Of a stretch of DNA of 64,000 nucleotides, positions 18,496 through 26,376 are shown in pieces; position 1 is the stretch's first letter; the number at the start of each line of letters is the position of its first letter. The translations under genes and the position numbers were made by a program. Below the pieces are notes generated by a model. The model was not told the DNA's origin and made no database searches. It saw only the letters and a list, made by a program, of their open reading frames with translations. Origin of the DNA: Salinicola halophyticus (lineage in GTDB: Bacteria > Pseudomonadota > Gammaproteobacteria > Pseudomonadales > Halomonadaceae); contig NZ_PZJN01000004.1 in assembly GCF_003206695.1 (NCBI RefSeq), positions 229,570-293,569 on the forward strand. The letters run 5' to 3'.

Positions 18496-19439
18496 TGGTA
18501 ACGAATCCTCGGGTCGAGCAGCGCATAGGAGAGATCGATAGCGAGATTGATCAGCACGTAGACCCCGCTGGTGACCAGAATCAAGCCCTGAATGACGGGA
18601 TAATCGCGGGAGAGAATGGCATCGACGGTCAGACGACCGAGTCCGGGAATGTTGAATACGCTCTCGGTCACGACCACACCGGTGATCATCAACGCGAAGC
18701 CGGTACCGATCACCTCGAGTATCGGCACGCCGGCGTTGCGCAGCGCGTGCTTGAACAGGACCCGCTTCTCGCTGGCGCCCTTGGCGTGCGCTGTACGGAT
18801 GTAGTCTTCACCCAGCACGTCGAGCATGCTGGCGCGGGTCATGCGCGCAATCAGCGCGATATAGATCGTCGACAGCATCAGCGCCGGGAGAATCGCATGC
18901 TGGATGAAAGGTCCGAAGCCATCCTGAGAAATTCGCTTGAAGCCCTGCACCGGCAACCAGCCGAGATCGATGGCGAAGATCTTGATCAGGATGTAGCCGA
19001 TCACGAACACCGGTACCGAGAACCCCAGCACCGACATCGACATGATGGCGTTATCGATCAGGCTGCCGTGTTTCCAGGCCGCGATGACGCCCATCGGCAC
19101 TGCCACGACTACCGACAGCGCGATGCTCAATAGGGCCAGGCTGACGGTCGGCTCGAGACGCTGCGCCATCAATTGCGTCACCGGAAGATTCGACATCAAC
19201 GACGTGCCGAAATCGCCGCGCAACAGCTCGCCGGACCAGTGGAAAAACTGAATATAGATGGGCTGATTCAGCCCCAGGGTTTCGCGGATGCGATCCAGTT
19301 GCTCCGGCGTGGCCATATCGCCGGCAATGATCGCGGCGGGGTCACCCGGCGAGAGTCGCAGCAGCAGAAAGACGAACAGCGCAACCACTACCATCACCGG
19401 TACTGCCGCCAATGTCCGACGCAGACAGTAGCTGAACAT
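18492..19439 (-). CDS. Peptide ABC transporter permease (DppB-like)
   Basis: Inner-membrane subunit of 315 residues beginning YCLRRTLAAVPVMVVVALFV, a first transmembrane helix typical of DppB/GsiC. RLSPGDPAAIIAG and the EAA loop EDYIRTAHAKGASEKRVLF are family marks. GGAG lies upstream of the ATG. It follows the binding-protein gene by 63 bp and overlaps the next permease gene by 4 bp. Confidence 0.92.
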   Translation of the reverse strand: MFSYCLRRTLAAVPVMVVVALFVFLLLRLSPGDPAAIIAGDMATPEQLDRIRETLGLNQPIYIQFFHWSGELLRGDFGTSLMSNLPVTQLMAQRLEPTVSLALLSIALSVVVAVPMGVIAAWKHGSLIDNAIMSMSVLGFSVPVFVIGYILIKIFAIDLGWLPVQGFKRISQDGFGPFIQHAILPALMLSTIYIALIARMTRASMLDVLGEDYIRTAHAKGASEKRVLFKHALRNAGVPILEVIGTGFALMITGVVVTESVFNIPGLGRLTVDAILSRDYPVIQGLILVTSGVYVLINLAIDLSYALLDPRIRYQ

Positions 19440-19502
19440 GAGCGTACTCCGTTGCAGTTCACAGCAGGAACGGGACGCGACGACAGCCGCGCCCCTCCTC
19501 GA

Positions 19503-21140
19503 TCACTCGGACTTGGTGATGTTCCAGAACACCGGCACCGGCGAATGCAGAATGCCGGAGAGATCGTTATTCCAGGTTGCGGGGACCGAGTACTCGCCCA
19601 GCGGGATATAGGTCACCTGTTCGAAGGCATGCTGCTGAATGCGCTCGGCAATCGCCTTGCGGTCATCGTCACTGGTGGCCTTGGCGAACTCGTTGCGCAT
19701 CGATTCGAGTTCGGCATCGTTCGGCCAGCCGAACCAGCCGCCGTCCTTGCCGCGGCCGTTGAGCATCGGGTTGACCAGCGGATTCCATACCTCGGGGATA
19801 TACCAGTTGGTAAAGAACATGTTCCAGCCGCCTTCCGACGGTGGCTGCTGGCTGGCGCGGCGCGTCACCAACGTCTGCCAGTCCATCGGCTGCAGATCGA
19901 CAGTGAAACCGGCCTGGCGCAACAGCTGCGCTGCTATCACTGGCTGTGGGCTTACCGTCGGCGCGTCGGTCGGCTGCATCATGACGACGGGCGTACCATC
20001 GTAGCCGGCGTCTGCCAGCATCTTTTTCGCCGCCTCGGTCCCGCCACCGGCTGCCAGCGAGTCCGGTGCGCCGGCATCGGTCGCTAGCGGCGTCTGGCAG
20101 CCATACATCGAATCGCAGGGTGTGTAGAACTCGGGATTGCCGATCAGGGAAGCCAGCACATCGGTCTGATTCATCGCGAGTAGCGCGGCACGACGGATCT
20201 CGGGGTTATCGAATGGCGGATAGAGAAAATTGAAACGCCCGATGGTCTGATTGCCCAGCTCGTTGATCTTGTCGATGGTCAGTTCAGGATTGGCCTGCAA
20301 CACGGGCAACAGGTCGGTGGAGGGATTCTCTAGAAAGTCGATCTCGCCGGAATTGAGCGCATTGAGCGCGGTCTGCGCGTCACTCATGTTGATCCATTCG
20401 ACGCGATCGACTTTGACCACCTTACCGCCGGCGGTCCAGCTGGCCGACTCCTTACGTGGAACGTAGTCTTCGAACTTCTCATAGACGACCCGGTTGCCAG
20501 GATCGTACTCGTCGGCGACAAAAGTGAAGGGGCCTGAGCCGATTTGATCCTCGACCGTCAGCGTTTCGTCGGGCGATTTGCTGGCGATACGCTCCGGCAT
20601 CACGAACAGCGGCACCGATGAAGGCTTCGCCATCAGCTCGAGGACATAGGCGAACGGCGACGATAGCGTCAGCGTCATGTTGCGGGCATCCGTCGCTTCG
20701 ACGCTTTCGACATGATCCATCAGCATCTGACCGCCGCCATCGCGAGCAGTCCAGCGTTTGAACGACGCCACCACGTCCTTGGCGGTCACTTCTCCCCCAT
20801 CGTGCCACGACAGTCCATCGCGCAGGGTGAAGGTGTAGGTCATGCCATCGTCGGAAACCGACCAGTCCGCCATCTGCGGTTGCGGCTGAAATTTATCGTC
20901 CATGCCCAGCAGCGTGTCCCAGATCATGTAGCCATGGTCGCGGGTGATGTGAGCGGTCGTGGTGATCGGGTCGAGTACGCGCAGTCCGGAGTGCATGACC
21001 GCGCGAAGGGTATTGGCCTCGGCCGGCGCAGCGGCAAGCGATGAAATCGCGCCGCAAGTGGAGAGGAATGCCACCATTGTCATACCGCCCAGCAGACGGC
21101 GGCGTGCAACGGAAAAACGACGCGAGAAAGGAGTCGCCAT
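19503..21140 (-). CDS. Periplasmic peptide-binding protein of the ABC transporter (SBP family 5)
   Basis: Captures the substrate in the periplasm and delivers it to the two permeases. 545 residues. The leader has clustered arginines (RRFSVARRRLLGG) before a hydrophobic stretch ending near AAPAEANTLRA, so Tat export is possible although the motif is not canonical. SBP_bac_5 features include DPITTTAHITRDHGYMIWDT and YTFTLRDGLSWHDGGEVTA. First gene of the operon; GAGG precedes the ATG. Ligand is unknown; the downstream M81 and M20 enzymes suggest a peptide or N-acyl amino acid. Confidence 0.92.
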   Translation of the reverse strand: MATPFSRRFSVARRRLLGGMTMVAFLSTCGAISSLAAAPAEANTLRAVMHSGLRVLDPITTTAHITRDHGYMIWDTLLGMDDKFQPQPQMADWSVSDDGMTYTFTLRDGLSWHDGGEVTAKDVVASFKRWTARDGGGQMLMDHVESVEATDARNMTLTLSSPFAYVLELMAKPSSVPLFVMPERIASKSPDETLTVEDQIGSGPFTFVADEYDPGNRVVYEKFEDYVPRKESASWTAGGKVVKVDRVEWINMSDAQTALNALNSGEIDFLENPSTDLLPVLQANPELTIDKINELGNQTIGRFNFLYPPFDNPEIRRAALLAMNQTDVLASLIGNPEFYTPCDSMYGCQTPLATDAGAPDSLAAGGGTEAAKKMLADAGYDGTPVVMMQPTDAPTVSPQPVIAAQLLRQAGFTVDLQPMDWQTLVTRRASQQPPSEGGWNMFFTNWYIPEVWNPLVNPMLNGRGKDGGWFGWPNDAELESMRNEFAKATSDDDRKAIAERIQQHAFEQVTYIPLGEYSVPATWNNDLSGILHSPVPVFWNITKSE

Positions 21141-21204
21141 GAGAAACCTCGTTGTCGATCTTATGGTTGTCGTTAACGATAAGGACGGACGCGATTGTTA
21201 TTGT

Positions 21205-21221
21205 TCCTGCCGTTGGCAGGA
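21205..21221. promoter_or_regulatory. Inverted repeat TCCTGCC-GTT-GGCAGGA in the transporter/lysR spacer
   Basis: Perfect 7-bp arms with a 3-nt centre, 65 bp upstream of the binding-protein start. Candidate operator or 5'-UTR hairpin for the transporter operon. Confidence 0.4.
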
Positions 21222-21296
21222 CCGCCCGGCCCATGTCGCTCTTCCCCGAGAGTAGATCCCGCAGTGAAGAAAACAATACTTTCGTCGACAGGTTAG

Positions 21297-21315
21297 TGTT
21301 GCTTAAAAAGCAACA
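21297..21315. promoter_or_regulatory. Candidate LysR operator, palindrome containing a T-N11-A box
   Basis: TGTTGCTT-AAA-AAGCAACA has perfect 8-bp arms and contains TGCTTAAAAAGCA, which fits the T-N11-A pattern of LysR-type sites. It is 42 bp before the lysR start, in the divergent spacer. Confidence 0.6.
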
Positions 21316-21356
21316 TCCGAAGCATTCTTGGAACTCCTTCTATTCGGACGCGCCCC

Positions 21357-22307
21357 GTGGCCCATGACAAAGAACCGTTCCCGGCCCACCTGAACAGCCG
21401 CTGGCTTCACTATTTCTCGCAGGCGCTCGACGCCGGCTCGATCCGCACCGCTTCGGACCGCCTCGATGTCGAACCCTCCGTCATCAGTCGCCAGATTCGA
21501 CAGCTCGAGCAGGCGCTCGGCGTGACGCTGGTAGAACGCCATGGTCGCGGCGTACGCGCCACCGAAGCTGGCGGCATTCTGCTCGACTTCTATCGAGAGC
21601 GAGATGTCGCCGAGCAGACGCTGCTCGGACAGCTAGCCGAACTGGATGGGCTGCAACGCGGTCATATCAGTCTGGCGATCAGCGAGGGGTACAGCGACCG
21701 CTTGATGAGTGGTGTGATGAACGATTTCTGCGCTCGTCATCCACAACTGACCGTCGAAATGAACCTGGCCAACGTCAACGACGTGGTGCGTCAGGTCTAC
21801 GAGGGCCAAGCCCATATCGGCATCGCCTATGCGCCCAGGCTGACTCCTGGTATCGAGTCGGTCGTCTCAGTCCATCAGCCGCTCTGCGCTATCGTTCACC
21901 CGGGACATCCGCTGACTCGACTGCCCCAACCGCTCGCGCTGGATGCCACCCTCGAATGGCCGCTGGGTCTGGTGGGTCATGGTTATGGTATCCGGCAGTT
22001 GATCGACGCCGCGGCAATCATCAGCAAGCGTCATTTCCATGCCAGCCTGGTCAGCAACTCACTGGCTACGCTGAAGCAGTACGTGAGTTCCGGCGACGGC
22101 GTGACCTTCATCGGCCGCGTGGCTCTGCTGCACGAGCTGCGGCGCGGCCAACTGGTCGCGCTGGAGATCGATCATCCGGTCTTTCAAGAAGCAGAAGCGC
22201 ACGTCATCGTGCGTCGTCAGCGTCCGCTATCGCCGGCCGCCAAGCAGCTGCTGAGGGAGATCGTCGACCTCTGGCCATTCGGTGAACGCGAGCGGGTCGA
22301 TTGGTAG
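21357..22307 (+). CDS. LysR family transcriptional regulator of the divergent transporter operon
   Basis: 316 residues. The N-terminal winged helix-turn-helix spans about residues 16-75 (FSQALDAGSIRTASDRLDVEP... ISRQIRQLEQALGVTL), followed by a substrate-binding domain. The start used is GTG at 21357; no clear Shine-Dalgarno sequence is visible, so the start is less certain. It is divergent from the peptide transporter operon with a 216-bp spacer that contains a LysR-type palindrome. By the usual logic of such pairs it probably regulates that operon in response to its substrate. Confidence 0.9.
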   Translation: MAHDKEPFPAHLNSRWLHYFSQALDAGSIRTASDRLDVEPSVISRQIRQLEQALGVTLVERHGRGVRATEAGGILLDFYRERDVAEQTLLGQLAELDGLQRGHISLAISEGYSDRLMSGVMNDFCARHPQLTVEMNLANVNDVVRQVYEGQAHIGIAYAPRLTPGIESVVSVHQPLCAIVHPGHPLTRLPQPLALDATLEWPLGLVGHGYGIRQLIDAAAIISKRHFHASLVSNSLATLKQYVSSGDGVTFIGRVALLHELRRGQLVALEIDHPVFQEAEAHVIVRRQRPLSPAAKQLLREIVDLWPFGERERVDW

Positions 22308-22314
22308 GCGCGGT

Positions 22315-23304
22315 TCAACACCGCGGCGTGGGAAACGCCATGACCTCGGCGATCGAATCTTTCATCAACGCCAGCTGAATCAGGCGATCGACGCCGAGTG
22401 CCACGCCGCTGGCGGGCGGCATGCCGGATTCGAGCGCTGCCACCAAACGATGATCGATATCGACCGTTGGCTTGCCAAGCGCCTGGCGCTGGCGGTTGTC
22501 ATCGGCGAAGCGCACGGCCTGCTCCGCGGCATCGGTCAACTCGTCGTACCCGTTGGCGAGCTCGATGCCGTGAAGATAGATCTCGAATCGCGAGGCCACT
22601 TCCGCGCCGTCCTCCGGATCTCGATGCTTGCGCGCCAGCGCCGCTTGGCTGGCCGGATAGTCGACGACGACATCGATCCCCTCTCGGCCCAGCAGCGGCT
22701 CAATAGCGAAGCTCATCAGCAGGTCGAGACAGCCGTCACGATCGGCATCGGTCATAGACAACCCGCCGATCTCGGCGCCACGCTGGCGCAAGATCGCGAG
22801 CGACGTGGTGAACGGATCGACATCGAGCGTCTCGCGGAAAAGATCACGGTAGCGCCGCTGACGCAGCGGGCCCGGGTCGATCGGCAGTACGTGGCGAATC
22901 AGCGCATCGCATTCGTCGATCAGCCCCGCCAGCGACAGACCCGGGCGATACCACTCGAGCATGGTGAACTCGATGTTATGGCGCCGCCCGACCTCGCCGT
23001 CGCGAAAACTGCGCGCCAGCTGGAAGATCGGACCGCTGCCGACGGCCAGCAGCCGCTTCATGTGGAATTCGGGAGACGTCTGCAGCCACAGGCGTTCATG
23101 GCCATCCGGCGTGATCGCTTCGAGCGCCAGCGAGTCGAGATGCGGATCGGTGCTGCCGCCATGACCGAGAATCGGCGTCTCCACTTCCAGCACGTCCCGA
23201 GCCGCGAAGAACGCCCGGATTTTCGCCATCAGCTGCGCCCGCGCGCGCAGCGTCTCGATCGTGGCCGTGGGCTGCCAGTCATCGGCGCCGCGAATATCCG
23301 TCAC
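22315..23304 (-). CDS. epmA: Elongation factor P--(R)-beta-lysine ligase
   Basis: Paralogue of the class II lysyl-tRNA synthetase catalytic core that attaches (R)-beta-lysine to EF-P. The 329-residue product lacks an anticodon-binding domain. Synthetase motifs visible are VLEVETPILGHGGSTDPHL, LQTSPEFHMKRLL, FQLARSFRDGEVGRRHNIEF and the motif 3 region GVALGVDRLIQLAL. The start is a GTG that overlaps the stop of the preceding SDR gene as GTGA, showing tight coupling. efp lies about 1 kb upstream and epmB next to efp. Confidence 0.95.
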   Translation of the reverse strand: MTDIRGADDWQPTATIETLRARAQLMAKIRAFFAARDVLEVETPILGHGGSTDPHLDSLALEAITPDGHERLWLQTSPEFHMKRLLAVGSGPIFQLARSFRDGEVGRRHNIEFTMLEWYRPGLSLAGLIDECDALIRHVLPIDPGPLRQRRYRDLFRETLDVDPFTTSLAILRQRGAEIGGLSMTDADRDGCLDLLMSFAIEPLLGREGIDVVVDYPASQAALARKHRDPEDGAEVASRFEIYLHGIELANGYDELTDAAEQAVRFADDNRQRQALGKPTVDIDHRLVAALESGMPPASGVALGVDRLIQLALMKDSIAEVMAFPTPRC

Positions 23305-24071
23305 AGGTGGTAGACCTGACTGCGGCCACCGTCGATCAGAATATCGGTGGCGTTGATGAAACGGGCTTCGTCACTGGCCAGGAATAGCGCCGTATTGGCG
23401 ACTTCGTCGGCTTCGCCCAGCCGTTTGCAGGGCAGCAGCTCGACCTGGCGCTGACGCTCCTGCTCGTCGCACTGCGCCAGCCAGGCCTCGGCGGCGGGCG
23501 TGCGGATCAGCCCCGGCGAGATCGAGTTGACCCGAATTCCGCGATCCGCGTACTCGATGCCCAGCGACCGGGTCAGCCCGATCAGTCCGTGCTTGGCTAC
23601 GGGATACGGGAAGGCACCGGGGACGACCTTGTGGCCGTGAACCGAAGCGATATTGACGATATGGCCGTATCGCGCCGCCAGCATACCCGGCAACAGCGCC
23701 TGAATCATGTGCCAGGCGCCCTCCAGATTGATCGCCAGGCAGCGCCGCCAGGTTTCCCGATCGAGTTCGAGCGGATCGCCGAAGACGTTGACGCCGGCGG
23801 CGTTGACCAGGATATCGATGCGCCCCGTCGTCGAGAGTGCCTGCTCGACGCCGGCAGCAATGCTGTCGACATCGGCGACGTCGGCCTCGACCCCCACACA
23901 GCGCGAGGCAAAGCGGGCAGCGAGCCTTGTCGATTCGCGCTCGAGAGCAACCGTATCGCGATCCAGCACGACGACATCGGCCCCTTCGGCGAGAAAACGT
24001 TCCGCGGTTGCCAGGCCGATACCGCTGGCACCGCCGGTGATCAACGCCTTGCGCCCCGCTAGTCTGGCCAT
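23301..24071 (-). CDS. Short-chain dehydrogenase/reductase coupled to epmA
   Basis: 256-residue Rossmann-fold oxidoreductase. The glycine motif is TGGASGIG, followed by the NAG-type NAAGVN, the catalytic serine region NIASVHG and YPVAK (Tyr-x3-Lys). The acidic residue after strand 2 (VLDRD) favours NAD over NADP. GAGGAGA sits upstream of the ATG at 24071. It overlaps epmA (GTGA). The family covers sugar, polyol and acyl substrates, so the reaction is unknown. Its position between efp and epmA raises a possible role in EF-P modification, which is inference. Confidence 0.88.
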   Translation of the reverse strand: MARLAGRKALITGGASGIGLATAERFLAEGADVVVLDRDTVALERESTRLAARFASRCVGVEADVADVDSIAAGVEQALSTTGRIDILVNAAGVNVFGDPLELDRETWRRCLAINLEGAWHMIQALLPGMLAARYGHIVNIASVHGHKVVPGAFPYPVAKHGLIGLTRSLGIEYADRGIRVNSISPGLIRTPAAEAWLAQCDEQERQRQVELLPCKRLGEADEVANTALFLASDEARFINATDILIDGGRSQVYHL

Positions 24072-24185
24072 TTCATGTCTCCTCACCCACTGTCCGGCGC
24101 TATTCGGCAAACACTCTGTCAAGCATAATGCGATCGGCGAACGGCAGTCGATGTCCCGCCGGCCAGCCAGAGGTCGCCCTAACGA

Positions 24186-24213
24186 CGAAAGCCACGCGCA
24201 GGCGTGGCTTTCG
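24186..24213 (-). terminator. Hairpin terminator downstream of efp
   Basis: CGAAAGCCACGC-loop-GCGTGGCTTTCG, a perfect 12-bp stem with a 4-nt loop, 66 bp past the efp stop. The AAA/TTT pairs are within the stem; the following tract is only TCGTT on the minus strand. Confidence 0.7.
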
Positions 24214-24279
24214 AAGAATCAATATCGAGTTTCTTCCGCGAACGCCGTGTGCTCTCCCAGCGCTCGCAGGAAGAACTTT

Positions 24280-24846
24280 TCAAGCTCGGGAGACGTACTC
24301 GCCGCTGCGCGTATCGATCTTGAGAATTTCGCCTTGGTTGATAAACAGCGGCACGCGCACCGTCGCCCCCGAGGAGAGTTTCGCCGGCTTGGAACCACCC
24401 TGGGCAGTGTCGCCCTTGAGGCCGGGATCGGTCTCGACCACTTCGAGCTCGAGGAAGTTGGGCGGAGAGACGGCAATCGCGTTATCGTTCCACAGCGTCA
24501 CGGTGTAGACCGCCTGTTCCTTGAGCCACTTCTCGACGTCGCCGATGGCTTTCTTGTCGACCGCGTACTGCTCGAAAGAGCCGTCGGTCTTCATGAAGTG
24601 CCACATGTCGCCATCGGAGTAGACATACTCCATGTCCAGATCCATGACGTCGGCGCCTTCCAGCGATTCGCCGGATTTGAACGTGCGCTCCCAGACCCGT
24701 CCGGTGTTCAGGTTGCGCAGCTTGACGCGACTGAAAGCCTGGCCTTTACCCGGCTTGACGAATTCGTTCTCGAGAATGTTGCACGGGTCGCCATCCAGCA
24801 TCACCTTCAGGCCGCCCTTGAATTCGTTGGTAGAATAGTTCGCCAT
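24280..24846 (-). CDS. efp: Translation elongation factor P
   Basis: Relieves ribosome stalling at polyproline stretches. 188 residues, three-domain EF-P. The modifiable lysine is Lys34 in KPGKGQAF, in the PGKG tip loop expected for beta-lysylation (not the arginine form used with EarP). epmA and epmB flank it, in line with this. The hairpin at 24186-24213 likely ends the transcript. The 97-bp spacer to epmB holds both promoters. Confidence 0.98.
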   Translation of the reverse strand: MANYSTNEFKGGLKVMLDGDPCNILENEFVKPGKGQAFSRVKLRNLNTGRVWERTFKSGESLEGADVMDLDMEYVYSDGDMWHFMKTDGSFEQYAVDKKAIGDVEKWLKEQAVYTVTLWNDNAIAVSPPNFLELEVVETDPGLKGDTAQGGSKPAKLSSGATVRVPLFINQGEILKIDTRSGEYVSRA

Positions 24847-24943
24847 GATTCCTCACAAATGAACGATCGCGGGCCATCCGCGACGACAAATCCCAATTCC
24901 GCGCTATGCCCTGCGGCATGCGCTCTGATTTTAAGTGGTCAGC

Positions 24944-25990
24944 ATGATAACCCGAACCCCGATCGCTGTGCATTGCGAAGAGGTCGTACACTCGGCGTCC
25001 GTATCCGACACCCCGGCTGGCGACTGGCAGCAACAGCTGCGTGATGTCGTTCGCGATCCCGTGGCGCTATGTCAGCACCTGGCCCTGGACCCCAACTGGG
25101 TATTGGGCGCACGGACGGGCCACGAACTGTTCCCCGTGCGGGTACCGCAGGCCTATCTCTCCCGAATACGTCGTGGCGACCCCGATGATCCGCTGCTGCG
25201 CCAGGTACTGCCGCTGGACGTCGAAAGCGATGCCGTGCAGGGCTTCGTCGATGACCCGCTGGAAGAGCGCGATCACACTCCCAAGCCGGCCTTGATCCAC
25301 AAGTATCCCGGCCGGGCGTTGCTGATCGCCAGCCCGACCTGCGCCATCAACTGCCGTTACTGTTTTCGCCGGCATTTCCCTTACGCCGACAACGCGCCCT
25401 CGATGCGCGAGTGGGAGCAGACGCTCGATTACCTGCGCGAGGATGCCTCGATCCTGGAAGCGATCCTTTCCGGCGGCGATCCACTCGCCTCCCCGGACCG
25501 TCGCCTGGCGACGCTGGTCGAGCGGCTGGATGCGATTCCGCACCTCAAGCGGCTGCGCATCCACACCCGCCTGCCGGTGGTGATTCCCGACCGGGTCGAC
25601 GATGCGCTGCTCGACTGGTTGCGCAAGACTCGACTGCAGACCGTGATGGTGCTGCATATCAATCACGCTCAGGAGATCGACGAAGCCGTCGTCGCCGCCT
25701 GCGCCCGGCTCAAGGGCGCCGGTGTCACGCTGCTCAATCAGAGTGTGCTCCTGCGCAGAATCAACGACGATGTCGACACGCTGGCTGCACTCTCGGAGCG
25801 CCTGTTCGAGGCCGGGATTCTGCCCTACTACCTGCATGTGCTCGATCCGGTATCGGGAGCGGCTCACTTCGACGTGCCCGATCACGAGGCCCGTCAGTTG
25901 ATGGAAGCGCTGCGTCAGCGTCTCGCCGGTTTTCTGATGCCGCGCCTGGTACGCGAAGTACCCGGTGAGCTGAGCAAGACACCGCTATGA
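24944..25990 (+). CDS. epmB: EF-P beta-lysylation protein (lysine 2,3-aminomutase-like radical SAM enzyme)
   Basis: Converts L-lysine to (R)-beta-lysine for transfer to EF-P by EpmA. Radical SAM cluster CAINCRYCF gives the Cx3Cx2C motif (Cys133, 137, 140). AILSGGDPLASPDRRL is the SAM/PLP-associated block and MVLHINHAQEID lies in the barrel. PLP-binding lysine context MPRLVREVPGELSKTPL is near the C-terminus. 348 residues from ATG 24944; a GTG at 24935 is an alternative. Divergent from efp. Confidence 0.95.
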   Translation: MITRTPIAVHCEEVVHSASVSDTPAGDWQQQLRDVVRDPVALCQHLALDPNWVLGARTGHELFPVRVPQAYLSRIRRGDPDDPLLRQVLPLDVESDAVQGFVDDPLEERDHTPKPALIHKYPGRALLIASPTCAINCRYCFRRHFPYADNAPSMREWEQTLDYLREDASILEAILSGGDPLASPDRRLATLVERLDAIPHLKRLRIHTRLPVVIPDRVDDALLDWLRKTRLQTVMVLHINHAQEIDEAVVAACARLKGAGVTLLNQSVLLRRINDDVDTLAALSERLFEAGILPYYLHVLDPVSGAAHFDVPDHEARQLMEALRQRLAGFLMPRLVREVPGELSKTPL

Positions 25991-26009
25991 GGAACTCAAC
26001 CCGGTTCCG

Positions 26010-26330
26010 TCACGAGGAGAGATGTCGATAGTCTCGCCAGCCGCGCAGGGTCAGATAGGCGAGCGGCCCGGCGGAGCCAAAGCAAAAGGTGATGACGTAA
26101 AACACCAGTAGATAGCCGATACCGTGGCCGCGTCGGCGTGCGTCGAAGAACATCCATACCGCGACCATGATCAACGCCAGGTAGACATCGAACACTACCA
26201 TTGCGGTCGTTGGACGACTCATCAAGCCGCTGGCGAATTGGCCCAGCGTCTGGTCGCTGGTGGAAATCGCGAAGATCGTGTATCCCATGAACACGATCAG
26301 CGTCATCAGAGGTACGAGAAAACGCAACAT
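26010..26330 (-). CDS. DUF2834-like small membrane protein
   Basis: 106 residues with three to four hydrophobic segments and a positively charged loop DARRRGHG between helices. The pattern DVYLALIMVAVWMFFDARR and FGSAGPLAYLTLRGW fits the DUF2834 family of unknown function. The ATG at 26330 is preferred over 26339 because AGGA lies 8 nt upstream of it. It follows the sensor kinase by 46 bp on the same strand and may share its transcript. Confidence 0.65.
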   Translation of the reverse strand: MLRFLVPLMTLIVFMGYTIFAISTSDQTLGQFASGLMSRPTTAMVVFDVYLALIMVAVWMFFDARRRGHGIGYLLVFYVITFCFGSAGPLAYLTLRGWRDYRHLSS

Positions 26331-26376
26331 CGGCAACATCCTGTGTGGCAGTGCGTTTGACAGGCTTTATAAGAAC

